Shown in pieces: positions 8,432-14,925 of a DNA stretch of 44,865 bases. The stretch comes from a virus. Position 1 is the stretch's first letter; each line of letters begins with the position of its first letter. Location: positions 1 through 44,865 of IMG/VR virus record IMGVR_UViG_3300047319_001698. One strand, written 5' to 3'. The notes beneath the pieces were generated by a model, which was not told where the DNA came from, made no database searches, and saw only the letters and a list, made by a program, of their open reading frames with translations. Both the position numbers and the translations under genes were made by a program.

Positions 8432-8824
8432 ATGCACCGCGACATGAGCTTCGACCTCGACGGCATCTTCTCCACCCGCAACGCCGGCGAGCTCACCTCG
8501 GTGAAGCAGGTCCGCACGCGCGTCACCCGCGCGCCGGGGCTCGAGCGCGCCCACCGCGCCGACGGCGGCGACGTCACGGTCCTGACCCCGGCGATCGGCC
8601 GGAAGATGCACGCCAGCGCCCCGCGGCCCATCCTGCGCTTCCCGGCCAAGCCGCTCGACGCGTCGGCCGGCCGCAGCCTGACCACCCCGTTCTACCACCG
8701 GCCGGGAGACCTGGCCGGTCTGGGCGACGTCACCCTGCCGGTCATCGGCACGGTGTCGACGATCAGCCTCGCGCTCGCGGCGGTGCTGGGCTACGTCGGC
8801 TACAAGATGCTCAAGAAGGCCTAG
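8432..8824 (+). CDS. Single-span membrane protein, paralogue of the preceding gene
   Basis: A 130-residue protein sharing the Leu-Thr-Pro and Asp-Leu-Ala-Gly-Leu-Gly motifs of the preceding gene but otherwise diverged. A hydrophobic span (about 105-125) ends in Lys-Lys-Ala. The start is an ATG with the purine-rich stretch TAAGGACT about 9 bases upstream, and the next gene begins 2 bases after the stop. Gene order, spacing and charge pattern match a set of small virion membrane proteins. No enzymatic motif is visible. Confidence 0.6.
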   Translation: MHRDMSFDLDGIFSTRNAGELTSVKQVRTRVTRAPGLERAHRADGGDVTVLTPAIGRKMHASAPRPILRFPAKPLDASAGRSLTTPFYHRPGDLAGLGDVTLPVIGTVSTISLALAAVLGYVGYKMLKKA

Positions 8825-8826
8825 TC

Positions 8827-9312
8827 GTGGAATCGGCGCTCGGCGTCGGGCAGCTGACGTCGCTCGAACTCCTCAACCCGGCCACGGGCAAGACCACGGC
8901 GCAGCGCGTGCACGGACGCTGGCTTGGCTGGTCACCGAAGAAGCGGCAGTTCCTGATCTGCAAGATCCTGCGGCGCAACCCGGGCAAGGTGAGCAGCGGC
9001 ATCGAGCGCGCTCACCGCCGGTTCCACCAAGCCCCGTCCAGCGGATCCTTCGTGGTCGATGCCCCGGCGCCGCAGGGCAAGCTGCAGCAGGTCGGGCTGG
9101 TCAAGGCCCTGACCTATCAGGTGCCGGACAGCGTGAAGAGCCCGGGCAAGAACCGGGCCCACTGGCACCACGCGTTCGGTGACACCGGCCACAAGGGCGG
9201 GGTCTACACCCCCAAGGTCATGCCGGCGCTCTGCCGCGACGCCAAGGGCAACCTGTTCATCAAGCGCCGCAAAGGCAACATCTTCACCGTCGACACCTGG
9301 CTGAGGGGCTGA
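8827..9312 (+). CDS. Basic protein of unknown function with Arg-Arg-Asn-Pro motif
   Basis: A 161-residue basic protein starting at GTG, 2 bases after the previous stop. An Ile-Leu-Arg-Arg-Asn-Pro-Gly-Lys segment (about 49-56) echoes the Arg-Asn-Pro linkers of the upstream cluster. Histidines are frequent in the middle (His-Trp-His-His, about 113-117). No membrane span is visible, unlike its neighbours. I do not recognise the family. Its position between membrane-protein genes suggests a role in the same particle. Confidence 0.55.
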   Translation: MESALGVGQLTSLELLNPATGKTTAQRVHGRWLGWSPKKRQFLICKILRRNPGKVSSGIERAHRRFHQAPSSGSFVVDAPAPQGKLQQVGLVKALTYQVPDSVKSPGKNRAHWHHAFGDTGHKGGVYTPKVMPALCRDAKGNLFIKRRKGNIFTVDTWLRG

Positions 9313-9314
9313 GC

Positions 9315-9791
9315 ATGCGTATCACCGCGGTCCTCGGAGTCCTGCTCGCCGTCGGCGGCGCCGGCTACTGGTTCTGGTCGAAGCGCAAGCCGGTCGTGCC
9401 GGTGCGCCGCGCGCCGCTGCCGACCTACGCTCCGATGGTGACCTACCAGCTGCCGCCGGGCCAGACCATCCCGGGACCGATGGTGCCGGCCCAGTCGGCG
9501 AACCCGTTCCTGCCGGGCTACGTCGCGCCGGCGCCCACCGTGAATCCGTTCCTGGTGCCGACCGCGGCGCCGGCGCAGGCCGATGTCTTCTTCGCGTGGC
9601 GGCCGGGCACCCCGCCGGTGCGGCAGGCCCAGATCCAGCAGCAGTTCAACCTGACCCCGGTGCCGGCTGAGTTCGGCAACCTGCTGTCCTTCCGCGCGCC
9701 GGCGCCGCAGGGGACCAGCGCACTGTACGCGGCGCTGCAGGCGGTGCCGGAGCTGCAGCAGATGGGCGTGATGGAAGCGGCGCCGGTCTAG
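9315..9791 (+). CDS. N-terminally anchored proline-rich protein
   Basis: A 158-residue protein. Residues 4-21 form a hydrophobic span followed by Lys-Arg-Lys, which could be a membrane anchor or an uncleaved signal. The next 70 residues are rich in proline and alanine, with two Asn-Pro-Phe-Leu repeats (about 56 and 76). The C-terminal part (about 95-158) is more ordered-looking. The ATG lies 2 bases after the previous stop, making it the last gene of the plus-strand run. The function is unknown. The design resembles a membrane-anchored stalk or spike base, which is inference. Confidence 0.55.
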   Translation: MRITAVLGVLLAVGGAGYWFWSKRKPVVPVRRAPLPTYAPMVTYQLPPGQTIPGPMVPAQSANPFLPGYVAPAPTVNPFLVPTAAPAQADVFFAWRPGTPPVRQAQIQQQFNLTPVPAEFGNLLSFRAPAPQGTSALYAALQAVPELQQMGVMEAAPV

Positions 9792-9814
9792 CGATCGACC
9801 CGGCGCCGCGGAGC

Positions 9815-10048
9815 CTACGGAACCTCGAGCGTCTGGTGCTCGAAGCAGAACCACGCCAGCTTGTGGCAGCCGCACATGATGTGGCCATCCTTCGCGAACT
9901 GGTTGGTGAACGTCGCCTTGTGGGTCATGCAGACCCAGCGGCCTTCCTTCCCCGTCGCGCACTTCGGTGCCACCGTGAACGTCTCGCCCTCCACGGTGAC
10001 CGAATCGCCGACCGCGGCGCGAGTGATTCTCTCTTTCTTTGCAGGCAT
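9815..10048 (-). CDS. Small Cys/His-rich protein, possible zinc binder
   Basis: A 77-residue protein transcribed toward the structural module. Four cysteines and several histidines are arranged as Cys-Met-Thr-His and Cys-Gly-Cys-His, with a further Cys-Phe-Glu-His. This would suit a small zinc-binding fold. The start is well supported by AAGGAGGG 8 bases upstream. A possible extended -10 (TGATACAAT on this strand, 10070-10078) lies just above. The gene ends 23 bases from the convergent gene at 9315-9791. The function is unknown. Confidence 0.6.
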   Translation of the reverse strand: MPAKKERITRAAVGDSVTVEGETFTVAPKCATGKEGRWVCMTHKATFTNQFAKDGHIMCGCHKLAWFCFEHQTLEVP

Positions 10049-10069
10049 GGTTGTGCCCTCCTTGCGCGT

Positions 10070-10078
10070 ATTGTATCA
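10070..10078 (-). promoter_or_regulatory. Extended -10 for the small Cys/His protein
   Basis: On the minus strand this reads TGATACAAT, an extended -10 (TG, one base, TACAAT). No good -35 is visible, which is acceptable for extended -10 promoters. It lies about 22 bases upstream of the ATG at 10048. Confidence 0.35.
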
Positions 10079-10241
10079 GGTCGGGTTTTGCGATTTTTCA
10101 AAAACGGCCTGTTTTTACCGTCAAATCGTTCGCAACCCCTGAGCCCCACTGGCGAGAACATTTCGCTTGACCGGGTTTTCACACTTTAGCGCAACACCGC
10201 CGTTCGTACGACAAGCGCGTGTCGCACGTCCCGAAATAGTT

Positions 10242-10270
10242 TTGACTCTGAGACTCCCGATGCCTAGAGT
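10242..10270 (+). promoter_or_regulatory. Sigma70-type promoter for the membrane/capsid operon
   Basis: TTGACT, a 17-base spacer, then TAGAGT. It is the best plus-strand promoter in the region and would give a leader of about 96 bases before the ATG at 10374. It lacks the TCCATAG heptamers of the early-type promoters, so this operon is probably regulated differently. Confidence 0.5.
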
Positions 10271-10373
10271 CGGCGGGGTCAGCATGTAGCAGCGCGATAG
10301 CCTGAAGGCAATCGCCCGGCCAGCAGCCTAGTGAGTCGATCAGGACGCGCCCGCCTAGGGCTGAAGGTTCCCG

Positions 10374-11159
10374 ATGCCGCTCATGCTGCTGTCCAACCCT
10401 GGCCTCCATCTCGCTCTCCTCGGCAACCCGCGTTCACGCCGCACGTCGCGCCGTGGCGGTCGCCACCACCGTCACCCACGAAGGAACCCCACCATGGGCA
10501 TCGCCAAGCAGTACATCAGCGCCGTCAAGCGCGCCCCCTCCGAAGTCCTCAGCGTGGTCAAGCACCACAAGCTGAAGACCCTCCTGTTCACCGCGGGCGG
10601 CGCCGTCGGCACCTACGCGCTGGGTGGCATCCTCACCGCGCAGTTCGTGGCCCCGATGCTGGCTCGCTTCGGCGGCGGCGCGATCCTGACCAGCCCGATC
10701 GGCAAGCGGGTGGTCGGCGGCCTGACCCCGTTCACCATCGGCTTCATCGCCTCGAAGTTCGTCAAGGGCAACATCGGCAAGGCCCTGGCCGTCGGCGGCG
10801 CCGCGGCCTCGATCGTCGAGCTCGTCTCGCCCGGCATGCTCGCCTCGCTGGTCTACCGCACCCCGATCGTCGGGCCCGCCGCGGTCGCCGCCGCTCCCGC
10901 CGCCGCCGTCCGCGGCCCGGTGAACGGTCTCGAAGGCTACGTCGACGCCAAGGCCTACCAGGGCACCGGCGGCTACGTGGACGCCAAGGCCTACCAGGGC
11001 ACCGGCGACATGGACGAGGACTCGGTCGACGGCTACGTCGACGCCAAGGCCTACCAGGGCACCGGCGACATGGAAGACGACCTGGCCAGCGACGACCTCG
11101 CCGGCGTGGACGGCTACCTGACCGACGCCAGCAAGTACATGGAGACCTACCTCAACTAG
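10374..11159 (+). CDS. Membrane protein with Asn-Pro/arginine head and three acidic repeats
   Basis: A 261-residue protein. The head (1-40) has Ser-Asn-Pro, Gly-Asn-Pro and Arg-Arg-Asn-Pro with arginines, as in the basic cluster at the left end. Residues about 60-150 contain two to three hydrophobic spans rich in Gly/Ala. The tail contains Gly-Tyr-Val-Asp-Ala-Lys-Ala-Tyr-Gln-Gly-Thr-Gly three times in an acidic context. Met-41 (ATG 10494) is preceded by GAAGGAACC, a better ribosome-binding site than the one at 10374, so a shorter form lacking the basic head may also be made. I recall similar proteins next to capsid genes in metagenomic tailless phages, without a function. A virion membrane component is likely. 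Confidence 0.6.
   Translation: MPLMLLSNPGLHLALLGNPRSRRTSRRGGRHHRHPRRNPTMGIAKQYISAVKRAPSEVLSVVKHHKLKTLLFTAGGAVGTYALGGILTAQFVAPMLARFGGGAILTSPIGKRVVGGLTPFTIGFIASKFVKGNIGKALAVGGAAASIVELVSPGMLASLVYRTPIVGPAAVAAAPAAAVRGPVNGLEGYVDAKAYQGTGGYVDAKAYQGTGDMDEDSVDGYVDAKAYQGTGDMEDDLASDDLAGVDGYLTDASKYMETYLN
10935..11066 (+). repeat. Three 36-base coding repeats
   Basis: Near-identical units at 10935-10970, 10971-11006 and 11031-11066 each encode 12 residues with the core Ala-Lys-Ala-Tyr-Gln-Gly-Thr-Gly. Only a third-position change (gtc/gtg) separates the first two. The nucleotide identity suggests recent expansion and likely length variation between relatives. Confidence 0.85.
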
Positions 11160-11354
11160 GTGTTGAGGTAGCGCGTACGGGGGCGCCCACGGCCCCTTCT
11201 CCGCCCTTCCGCTCTTTCGCATTCCCGCCTTCATTCGGAGCGCTGCCTCCCGCTTTCGCGGACAGGACCGACAGCGAACCGTACCCACCGGTCGTAGCCG
11301 CAGGAAGCCCCTCGGCGAGACTACACCTTCTATCCCCTCGGGGAGGAGTTTCTC

Positions 11355-11924
11355 ATGCCCGTTTTCCGCACCGTCAAGGACGCCCGTTCGGGCTCCATCC
11401 GCCTCGAGGCGATCCACCAGCCGCTGTACGACAGCGTCGCCCTCACCAACCAGACCAGCGTCACCCTGTTCTCGACCGGCTCGGCCGGCCGCAGCGCGCT
11501 GCTCACCAACCTGCAGACCGCCGGGCAGCTCAGCTGGCCGAAGCGGTTCAGCATCCGGGCCCTGCGCCAGGTGCTGGGCTACGCCGCGATCGCGGACTAC
11601 GCTGATGCGGCCGCGTTCTTCCAGCGCGGCAGCTACAAGGTGCAGGTCGGCGAGAAGGTCTACCTGACCATTCCCGCCTTCATCCTGACCGCCGGCACGG
11701 GCCTCGAAGCCCAGACCGTGGTCCCGGCCGTGGCGGTCACCGCCTCGACCGTGTACGCCAACGCCGGTCGCCCGGAGCAGCGCAACATCTACTCGCTGCT
11801 GCATTCTATCTACCTCCCGCCGGTGCAGAACTTCTACGTCCAGCTGGACATCGCCACCGGCCTCTCGGTGACCCTGGTGCTCCACCTGTTCCTCGAAGGG
11901 GAATTGCTCCGCGAGATCCAGTAA
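11355..11924 (+). CDS. Candidate jelly-roll major capsid protein
   Basis: A 189-residue, beta-rich protein without membrane spans or enzymatic motifs. Its pattern includes Gln-Leu-Ser-Trp-Pro-Lys-Arg-Phe (about 57-64), Leu-Thr-Ile-Pro-Ala-Phe-Ile-Leu (about 103), Leu-Pro-Pro-Val-Gln-Asn-Phe (about 155) and a C-terminal Leu-Glu-Gly-Glu-Leu-Leu-Arg-Glu. It fits sequences I recall as capsid proteins of metagenomic tailless phages. The size suits a single jelly roll, as in Thermus phage P23-77-like viruses. The start has a strong GGGGAGGAG site, and a 195-base leader and a strong terminator isolate the gene, as expected for a highly expressed product. The assignment is inference, since no close homologue can be checked here. 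Confidence 0.45.
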   Translation: MPVFRTVKDARSGSIRLEAIHQPLYDSVALTNQTSVTLFSTGSAGRSALLTNLQTAGQLSWPKRFSIRALRQVLGYAAIADYADAAAFFQRGSYKVQVGEKVYLTIPAFILTAGTGLEAQTVVPAVAVTASTVYANAGRPEQRNIYSLLHSIYLPPVQNFYVQLDIATGLSVTLVLHLFLEGELLREIQ

Positions 11925-11967
11925 GCGGTTCCGTTCGCTTCGGCGAACGCCGAGATCGTGGATACGC

Positions 11968-11999
11968 AAAAACCCCGGCAGCAATGCCGGGGTTTTTGT
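11968..11999. terminator. Bidirectional rho-independent terminator
   Basis: An 8-bp GC stem (CCCCGGCA/TGCCGGGG) with a GCAA loop is flanked by AAAAA on the left and TTTTTGTT on the right. It can therefore stop the capsid-gene transcript from the left and the minus-strand helix-turn-helix gene transcript from the right. Confidence 0.85.
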
Positions 12000-12020
12000 T
12001 TTTCTCTATGGAGCCGTCGC

Positions 12021-12353
12021 TTAGTGGGCTTTGCTCTTCGGCCGCGTTCGGACGCCTGCGGCGGCGAGCACGTTGTACACCGTCTTCTTGTCGACGCCGT
12101 ACTGGCGCCCGATCACCGTCGCGCCGAGGCCCTCGGTAACGTAGGCCTTGATGATCGCGTCTCGGGTGTCATCGGGCGTCGCCGGCTTGCCGCCGCGGTT
12201 GTTGGCCTGCGCGCCGCACTTGCGCAGCACCAGCAGGACAGCATCGCCGCCCACGCCGTAGGTCTCGGCGATCTTATCGGCGCCCTCGCCCGCCGCGTAG
12301 CGCGCGAGGATCCGTTGGTGTTGTTCGGGAGGGATAACTGCTTTGCCGGCCAT
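12021..12353 (-). CDS. Tandem helix-turn-helix DNA-binding protein
   Basis: A 110-residue protein with two helix-turn-helix units of the transposase/resolvase-like kind. One is at about 14-44 (Ile-Ala-Glu-Thr-Tyr-Gly-Val) and the other at about 62-97 (Ile-Gly-Arg-Gln-Tyr-Gly-Val-Asp-Lys-Lys-Thr-Val). No catalytic domain is present. The N-terminus of the divergent homing endonuclease carries the same kind of unit, so the two may share DNA-binding ancestry. The gene is divergent from that endonuclease across an 89-base gap containing overlapping promoters and a 10-base direct repeat. A regulator, possibly of itself and the endonuclease, is a reasonable inference. Confidence 0.65.
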   Translation of the reverse strand: MAGKAVIPPEQHQRILARYAAGEGADKIAETYGVGGDAVLLVLRKCGAQANNRGGKPATPDDTRDAIIKAYVTEGLGATVIGRQYGVDKKTVYNVLAAAGVRTRPKSKAH

Positions 12354-12377
12354 GGTGGTCCTTTCGGTGGAAGGGGT

Positions 12378-12427
12378 GATATTCCGATCCTAGACTTGAC
12401 ATTACTAACAGGCAAGCGATATTCCGA
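12378..12427 (+). promoter_or_regulatory. Plus-strand promoter flanked by a 10-base direct repeat
   Basis: The promoter is TTGACA (12396-12401), 17 bases, then ATATTC (12419-12424). GATATTCCGA occurs at 12378-12387 and again at 12418-12427, exactly 40 bases apart. The first copy abuts the minus-strand -10 and the second covers the plus-strand -10, so a protein bound to both would control both genes. The helix-turn-helix protein next door is the obvious candidate. Confidence 0.5.
12387..12415 (-). promoter_or_regulatory. Minus-strand promoter of the helix-turn-helix gene
   Basis: On the minus strand: TTGCCT, 17 bases, TAGGAT. It overlaps the divergent plus-strand promoter, so only one may be occupied at a time. 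Confidence 0.5.
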
Positions 12428-12442
12428 ACAAGGAGAACCGTT

Positions 12443-13297
12443 ATGCCTCATGGAGTTGGACATCGCCTGACCCTCGCCGAGCGCGAAGCGGTCATCGACG
12501 GCTACATGGAAGGCATCTCGTCGGAGAAGCTGGCTCTTGATTTCGGTGTCAGCGGAGTGGCGATCCGAAAAACGCTACAGCGCGCCGGTGTCGAGCGGCG
12601 GGACGCGCGCGAGTGCCACCGCACCTGCGAGCTCGACGAAACCGTCTTCGATACACTGACGCCGGAGAGCGCCTACTGGGTAGGCATGCTCATGTCCGAT
12701 GGCTACCTAACCGAAGAGGGTCTGTCTGTAAACATGCGCCTGCAGATCGGCGACAAGGCCCACGTTGAAAAACTCCAGGCCTTCCTGAAGTCAACGCACG
12801 CGGTGCGGCTGAACAAGGCGGCCACGTCAGTCGGTCTGAGCGTGAAAAGCCCAAAGCTGTACGCAGCTCTTCAGAGCTACGGAGTCCGGCCGAATAAATC
12901 ATTCACCGCCGAAGTAGCCCCTGTCTTGGCGCATAACCGCGACTTCTGGCGCGGTATCGCCGACGGGGACGGCTCGCTCAAAAACTACGGCGGATGCCCG
13001 CGACTGCATCTGATCGGGTCGCAGGGTACCATCCGGCAATTCGACGAGTTCTGCGCCCCCTATCTCGATGGCTACCCCTTGAAAATACAGATATGCAAAC
13101 ACTCACCGATCTGGAATGCGACGATGTACGGCAACGCCGCCATGACCATGATGCGCGTGCTGTACAAAAGCGCGGTCGTCTATCTCGACCGGAAGAAAAC
13201 ATTCGCCGACGAAATGGCTGCGCTCTACAAAGGCCGCACCTTCCGCGTCTTCAAGAAATTTGCCCGCCTCTCGACATCCTCCCCAGCCCCCCTATAG
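12443..13297 (+). CDS. LAGLIDADG homing endonuclease with N-terminal helix-turn-helix
   Basis: A 284-residue protein. Residues about 15-50 form a helix-turn-helix. The two LAGLIDADG helices are Tyr-Trp-Val-Gly-Met-Leu-Met-Ser-Asp-Gly-Tyr (about 78-88) and Phe-Trp-Arg-Gly-Ile-Ala-Asp-Gly-Asp-Gly (about 172-181). Each ends with an acidic residue that would bind the catalytic metal ion. Two motifs in one chain fit a monomeric enzyme that cuts a long asymmetric site. No intron or intein boundaries are visible around it, so it appears free-standing between the capsid operon and the minus-strand region. Its codon use looks less GC-biased than the neighbours', consistent with transfer. The start has AAGGAG 9 bases upstream. 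Confidence 0.85.
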   Translation: MPHGVGHRLTLAEREAVIDGYMEGISSEKLALDFGVSGVAIRKTLQRAGVERRDARECHRTCELDETVFDTLTPESAYWVGMLMSDGYLTEEGLSVNMRLQIGDKAHVEKLQAFLKSTHAVRLNKAATSVGLSVKSPKLYAALQSYGVRPNKSFTAEVAPVLAHNRDFWRGIADGDGSLKNYGGCPRLHLIGSQGTIRQFDEFCAPYLDGYPLKIQICKHSPIWNATMYGNAAMTMMRVLYKSAVVYLDRKKTFADEMAALYKGRTFRVFKKFARLSTSSPAPL

Positions 13298-13486
13298 TCC
13301 GCCCAAGGACCCGGATGAGCACGGGAACTTTAAGGCGCTGCTCCGCCTGTCTGTATTCACCCGCCCTCAAGGCCCCCGGCAGATCACCGGCTCGCGGAGG
13401 GATGGCTGTGAGACTTCAACTGGCTCGGTGAAATAACCCGACGTAGCAACCGGCGAACGCCCTGGGTAACCAGGGCGAAATCGTTT
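13298..13486. other. 189-base non-coding stretch with a GNRA-type hairpin
   Basis: No gene with a plausible start is seen. A 7-bp stem (GCCCTGG/CCAGGGC, 13459-13476) closes a GTAA loop and is followed on the plus strand by GAAATCGTTTTC, at best a weak terminator for the endonuclease gene. The rest contains several short GC-rich inverted segments. A phrase around 13425-13450 superficially recalls riboswitch or intron cores, but I could not build a known fold. Confidence 0.35.
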
Positions 13487-13654
13487 TCAGTCCTCGTCGT
13501 CAACCCCGAAGTCGTCCTCGTCGTCCGACTCCTCGGCTTCGTCGGTCTCTTCCTCGGCGACCTCGAGCAGCTCAGCAATCGCTTCCCGGACCTCCTCGTT
13601 GACCGTGAAGCCCTCGAACCTCAGCAACTTGGCAATCTCCGCCTCGATCGACAT
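13487..13654 (-). CDS. Small, very acidic protein
   Basis: A 55-residue protein whose last 25 residues are nearly all Asp and Glu. The N-terminal half is a regular helix (Ile-Glu-Ala-Glu-Ile-Ala-Lys-Leu-Leu onward). The start has AGGAGGGC 3 to 4 bases upstream. It is the last gene of the long minus-strand series, 15 bases after the glycosyltransferase gene upstream of it. Acidic mini-proteins in phages often mimic DNA or bind host proteins, but nothing specific shows that here. Confidence 0.6.
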   Translation of the reverse strand: MSIEAEIAKLLRFEGFTVNEEVREAIAELLEVAEEETDEAEESDDEDDFGVDDED

Positions 13655-13669
13655 ACGCCCTCCTGGTGG

Positions 13670-14356
13670 TCAAGCCGTGGTAAGTAGATCCGCCCGAACG
13701 TGGCCCTTCGCGATCTCGCTCGCGACCAACTCCCGCGCGATGCTGCCGGCGGCCAGCGCCGCCCGGAGCTCGTCCTGGAACGTCGCAGCAGCCGGGTGGC
13801 CTGCATACCGCCAGGGCTGCCGCCGCAGGTCGGTGTAGTGCACAGCCCGGGTCTCGAGGTCTCGCCGGTCGAGCGTGTTCCAGGCCTTGGCCAGTGGCGC
13901 GAAATCTTTCCGGTAAGGCGAGGTCTTCGACGCCCACATCACCCCCTGGAACGACCCGTGCTGGACGTACTCGTGCAGCCGCATGAAGTCCCAGTGCTTG
14001 AGCTTCGCGCAGTCCATGATCATGACGCTGGTGAAGTACCGGTCGTCCGGCGTGGGCCGCGCGAGCACGCCGCGGTCGTCGGGGATCGTCTCCTTCCACA
14101 AGGCTTCGATGCTGCCGATGACCACGATGTCGGCGTCCAGATAGATCGCGCGCCCGGCGTACCCGACCAGCTGCGGCACCTGCCAGCGGGCGAACGAGAA
14201 CCCGGTCTGCTGCGGCAGCGGCTCGTCGACGTCACCGATCTCGGTGAACTCCACCGTATCGAAGCAGCGCGCCTGAATCGAGAACTTCAGCACCTCGCAC
14301 GCGAGCCGCTGCTTCGGCTCCATGCCGATGAACACCCGGATCGGGACATCGCTCAT
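13670..14356 (-). CDS. Glycosyltransferase, GT-A fold (GT8-like)
   Basis: A 228-residue protein. Residues 6-12 form the first strand (Ile-Arg-Val-Phe-Ile-Gly-Met). Tyr-Leu-Asp-Ala-Asp (about 72-76) is the Asp-x-Asp metal/nucleotide-sugar site, preceded by Arg-Ala-Ile. Later segments with Thr-Ser-Val-Met-Ile-Met-Asp and Trp-Asn-Thr-Leu fit the acceptor side of family 8-like transferases. Length and order match a single catalytic domain with no membrane segment, so it should act in the cytoplasm. The start overlaps the previous gene by 4 bases (ATGA). The gene upstream has its Asp-Ala-Asp at the same residue numbers, so the two look like diverged paralogues. The sugar and acceptor are unknown. 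Confidence 0.75.
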   Translation of the reverse strand: MSDVPIRVFIGMEPKQRLACEVLKFSIQARCFDTVEFTEIGDVDEPLPQQTGFSFARWQVPQLVGYAGRAIYLDADIVVIGSIEALWKETIPDDRGVLARPTPDDRYFTSVMIMDCAKLKHWDFMRLHEYVQHGSFQGVMWASKTSPYRKDFAPLAKAWNTLDRRDLETRAVHYTDLRRQPWRYAGHPAAATFQDELRAALAAGSIARELVASEIAKGHVRADLLTTA

Positions 14357-14925
14357 ATCGGTGCGCCTGCCTTCGCCCGTCGCAGCTTCCGGCTCGCCTG
14401 GTACTGCCCGATCACTGCACCGCTGTCGCGCTCCGCGAACTTGTGGGCGTAGGTCCAGGGCAGCCCAACGATGCCTCCGGCGCTCATTCGCCGATCCACG
14501 ACCCGCTGCAGCAGCGTCTGGTCGATGCTCTTGGTGTCCTTGTTCAACTCCTGGATCCACTCGGCGACCAGCGACAGACCGTAGTGGCTGTTCTTGACGT
14601 AGATCGTCGACGCGAAGAGCTCGCCCGGCGGCCGCAGCACCACGCCCAGGTCTCCCGCGAAATGGTCGAACAGCGTCGGGTGCTGCAGCACCACCGCGTC
14701 CGCGTCCAGGTACAGCACGTCCTTGCCGCCGTTGCTGCTCAGCATGTCGGCGATGAACTGGGGCTTCATCCGGCACACCGCCTTCCAGCGGTGGCCCGAA
14801 TTGATGGTCCGGATCTCGTGCGGCAGCTCGAACTGCTCGAGCGATGCCCGCAGCCGCGCGATCTCGGCGTTGTAGATCTCGTCGTCGGTGTGGAACGCGC
14901 AGACCACGTAGGGAACGTTTTTCAT
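14353..14925 (-). CDS. Glycosyltransferase-like protein, GT-A fold
   Basis: A 190-residue protein with a first strand Val-Pro-Tyr-Val-Val-Cys-Ala and Leu-Tyr-Leu-Asp-Ala-Asp (about 71-76) as the metal-binding Asp-x-Asp. A helix with Trp-Lys-Ala-Val-Cys-Arg-Met-Lys-Pro precedes it. It is shorter than most complete transferases, which end with more C-terminal helices, but the core is intact. Both ends overlap neighbours by 4 bases, so expression is probably coupled to the Rossmann-like gene upstream and the GT8-like gene downstream. The set may build or transfer a glycan on the host surface or on virion proteins. Confidence 0.7.
   Translation of the reverse strand: MKNVPYVVCAFHTDDEIYNAEIARLRASLEQFELPHEIRTINSGHRWKAVCRMKPQFIADMLSSNGGKDVLYLDADAVVLQHPTLFDHFAGDLGVVLRPPGELFASTIYVKNSHYGLSLVAEWIQELNKDTKSIDQTLLQRVVDRRMSAGGIVGLPWTYAHKFAERDSGAVIGQYQASRKLRRAKAGAPI

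Larger units (their letters stand above)
10049..10373. other. 325-base intergenic regulatory region
   Basis: No convincing gene lies here. The left end holds the ribosome-binding site and extended -10 of the minus-strand gene at 9815-10048. The right half holds a plus-strand promoter (10242-10270) and a leader of about 96 bases before the gene at 10374. The middle (about 10080-10200) is locally AT-richer than the genome, with A/T runs around 10090-10120. It also contains TTGACC at 10168, for which I find no matching -10. The function of the middle part is unknown. Confidence 0.5.

Noticed and set aside
10168-10190. TTGACCGGGTTTTCAC as a further promoter
   Set aside because: The only AT-rich hexamer (TTTAGC) is 12 bases away, outside a usable spacing, and no TCCATAG heptamers accompany it.
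10179-10409. A 76-codon minus-strand frame in the 325-base intergenic region
   Set aside because: It runs across the plus-strand promoter at 10242-10270 and into the gene at 10374, with no ribosome-binding site and no recognisable pattern.
13380-13480. Possible riboswitch or group I intron core after the homing endonuclease gene
   Set aside because: Some phrases resemble conserved cores, but I could not pair the required helices and no interrupted gene flanks it.
13384-13578. A 64-codon minus-strand frame overlapping the acidic mini-gene
   Set aside because: The competing frame at 13487-13654 has a strong ribosome-binding site and a coherent acidic protein; this one is Ser/Arg/Thr-rich and lacks a start signal.
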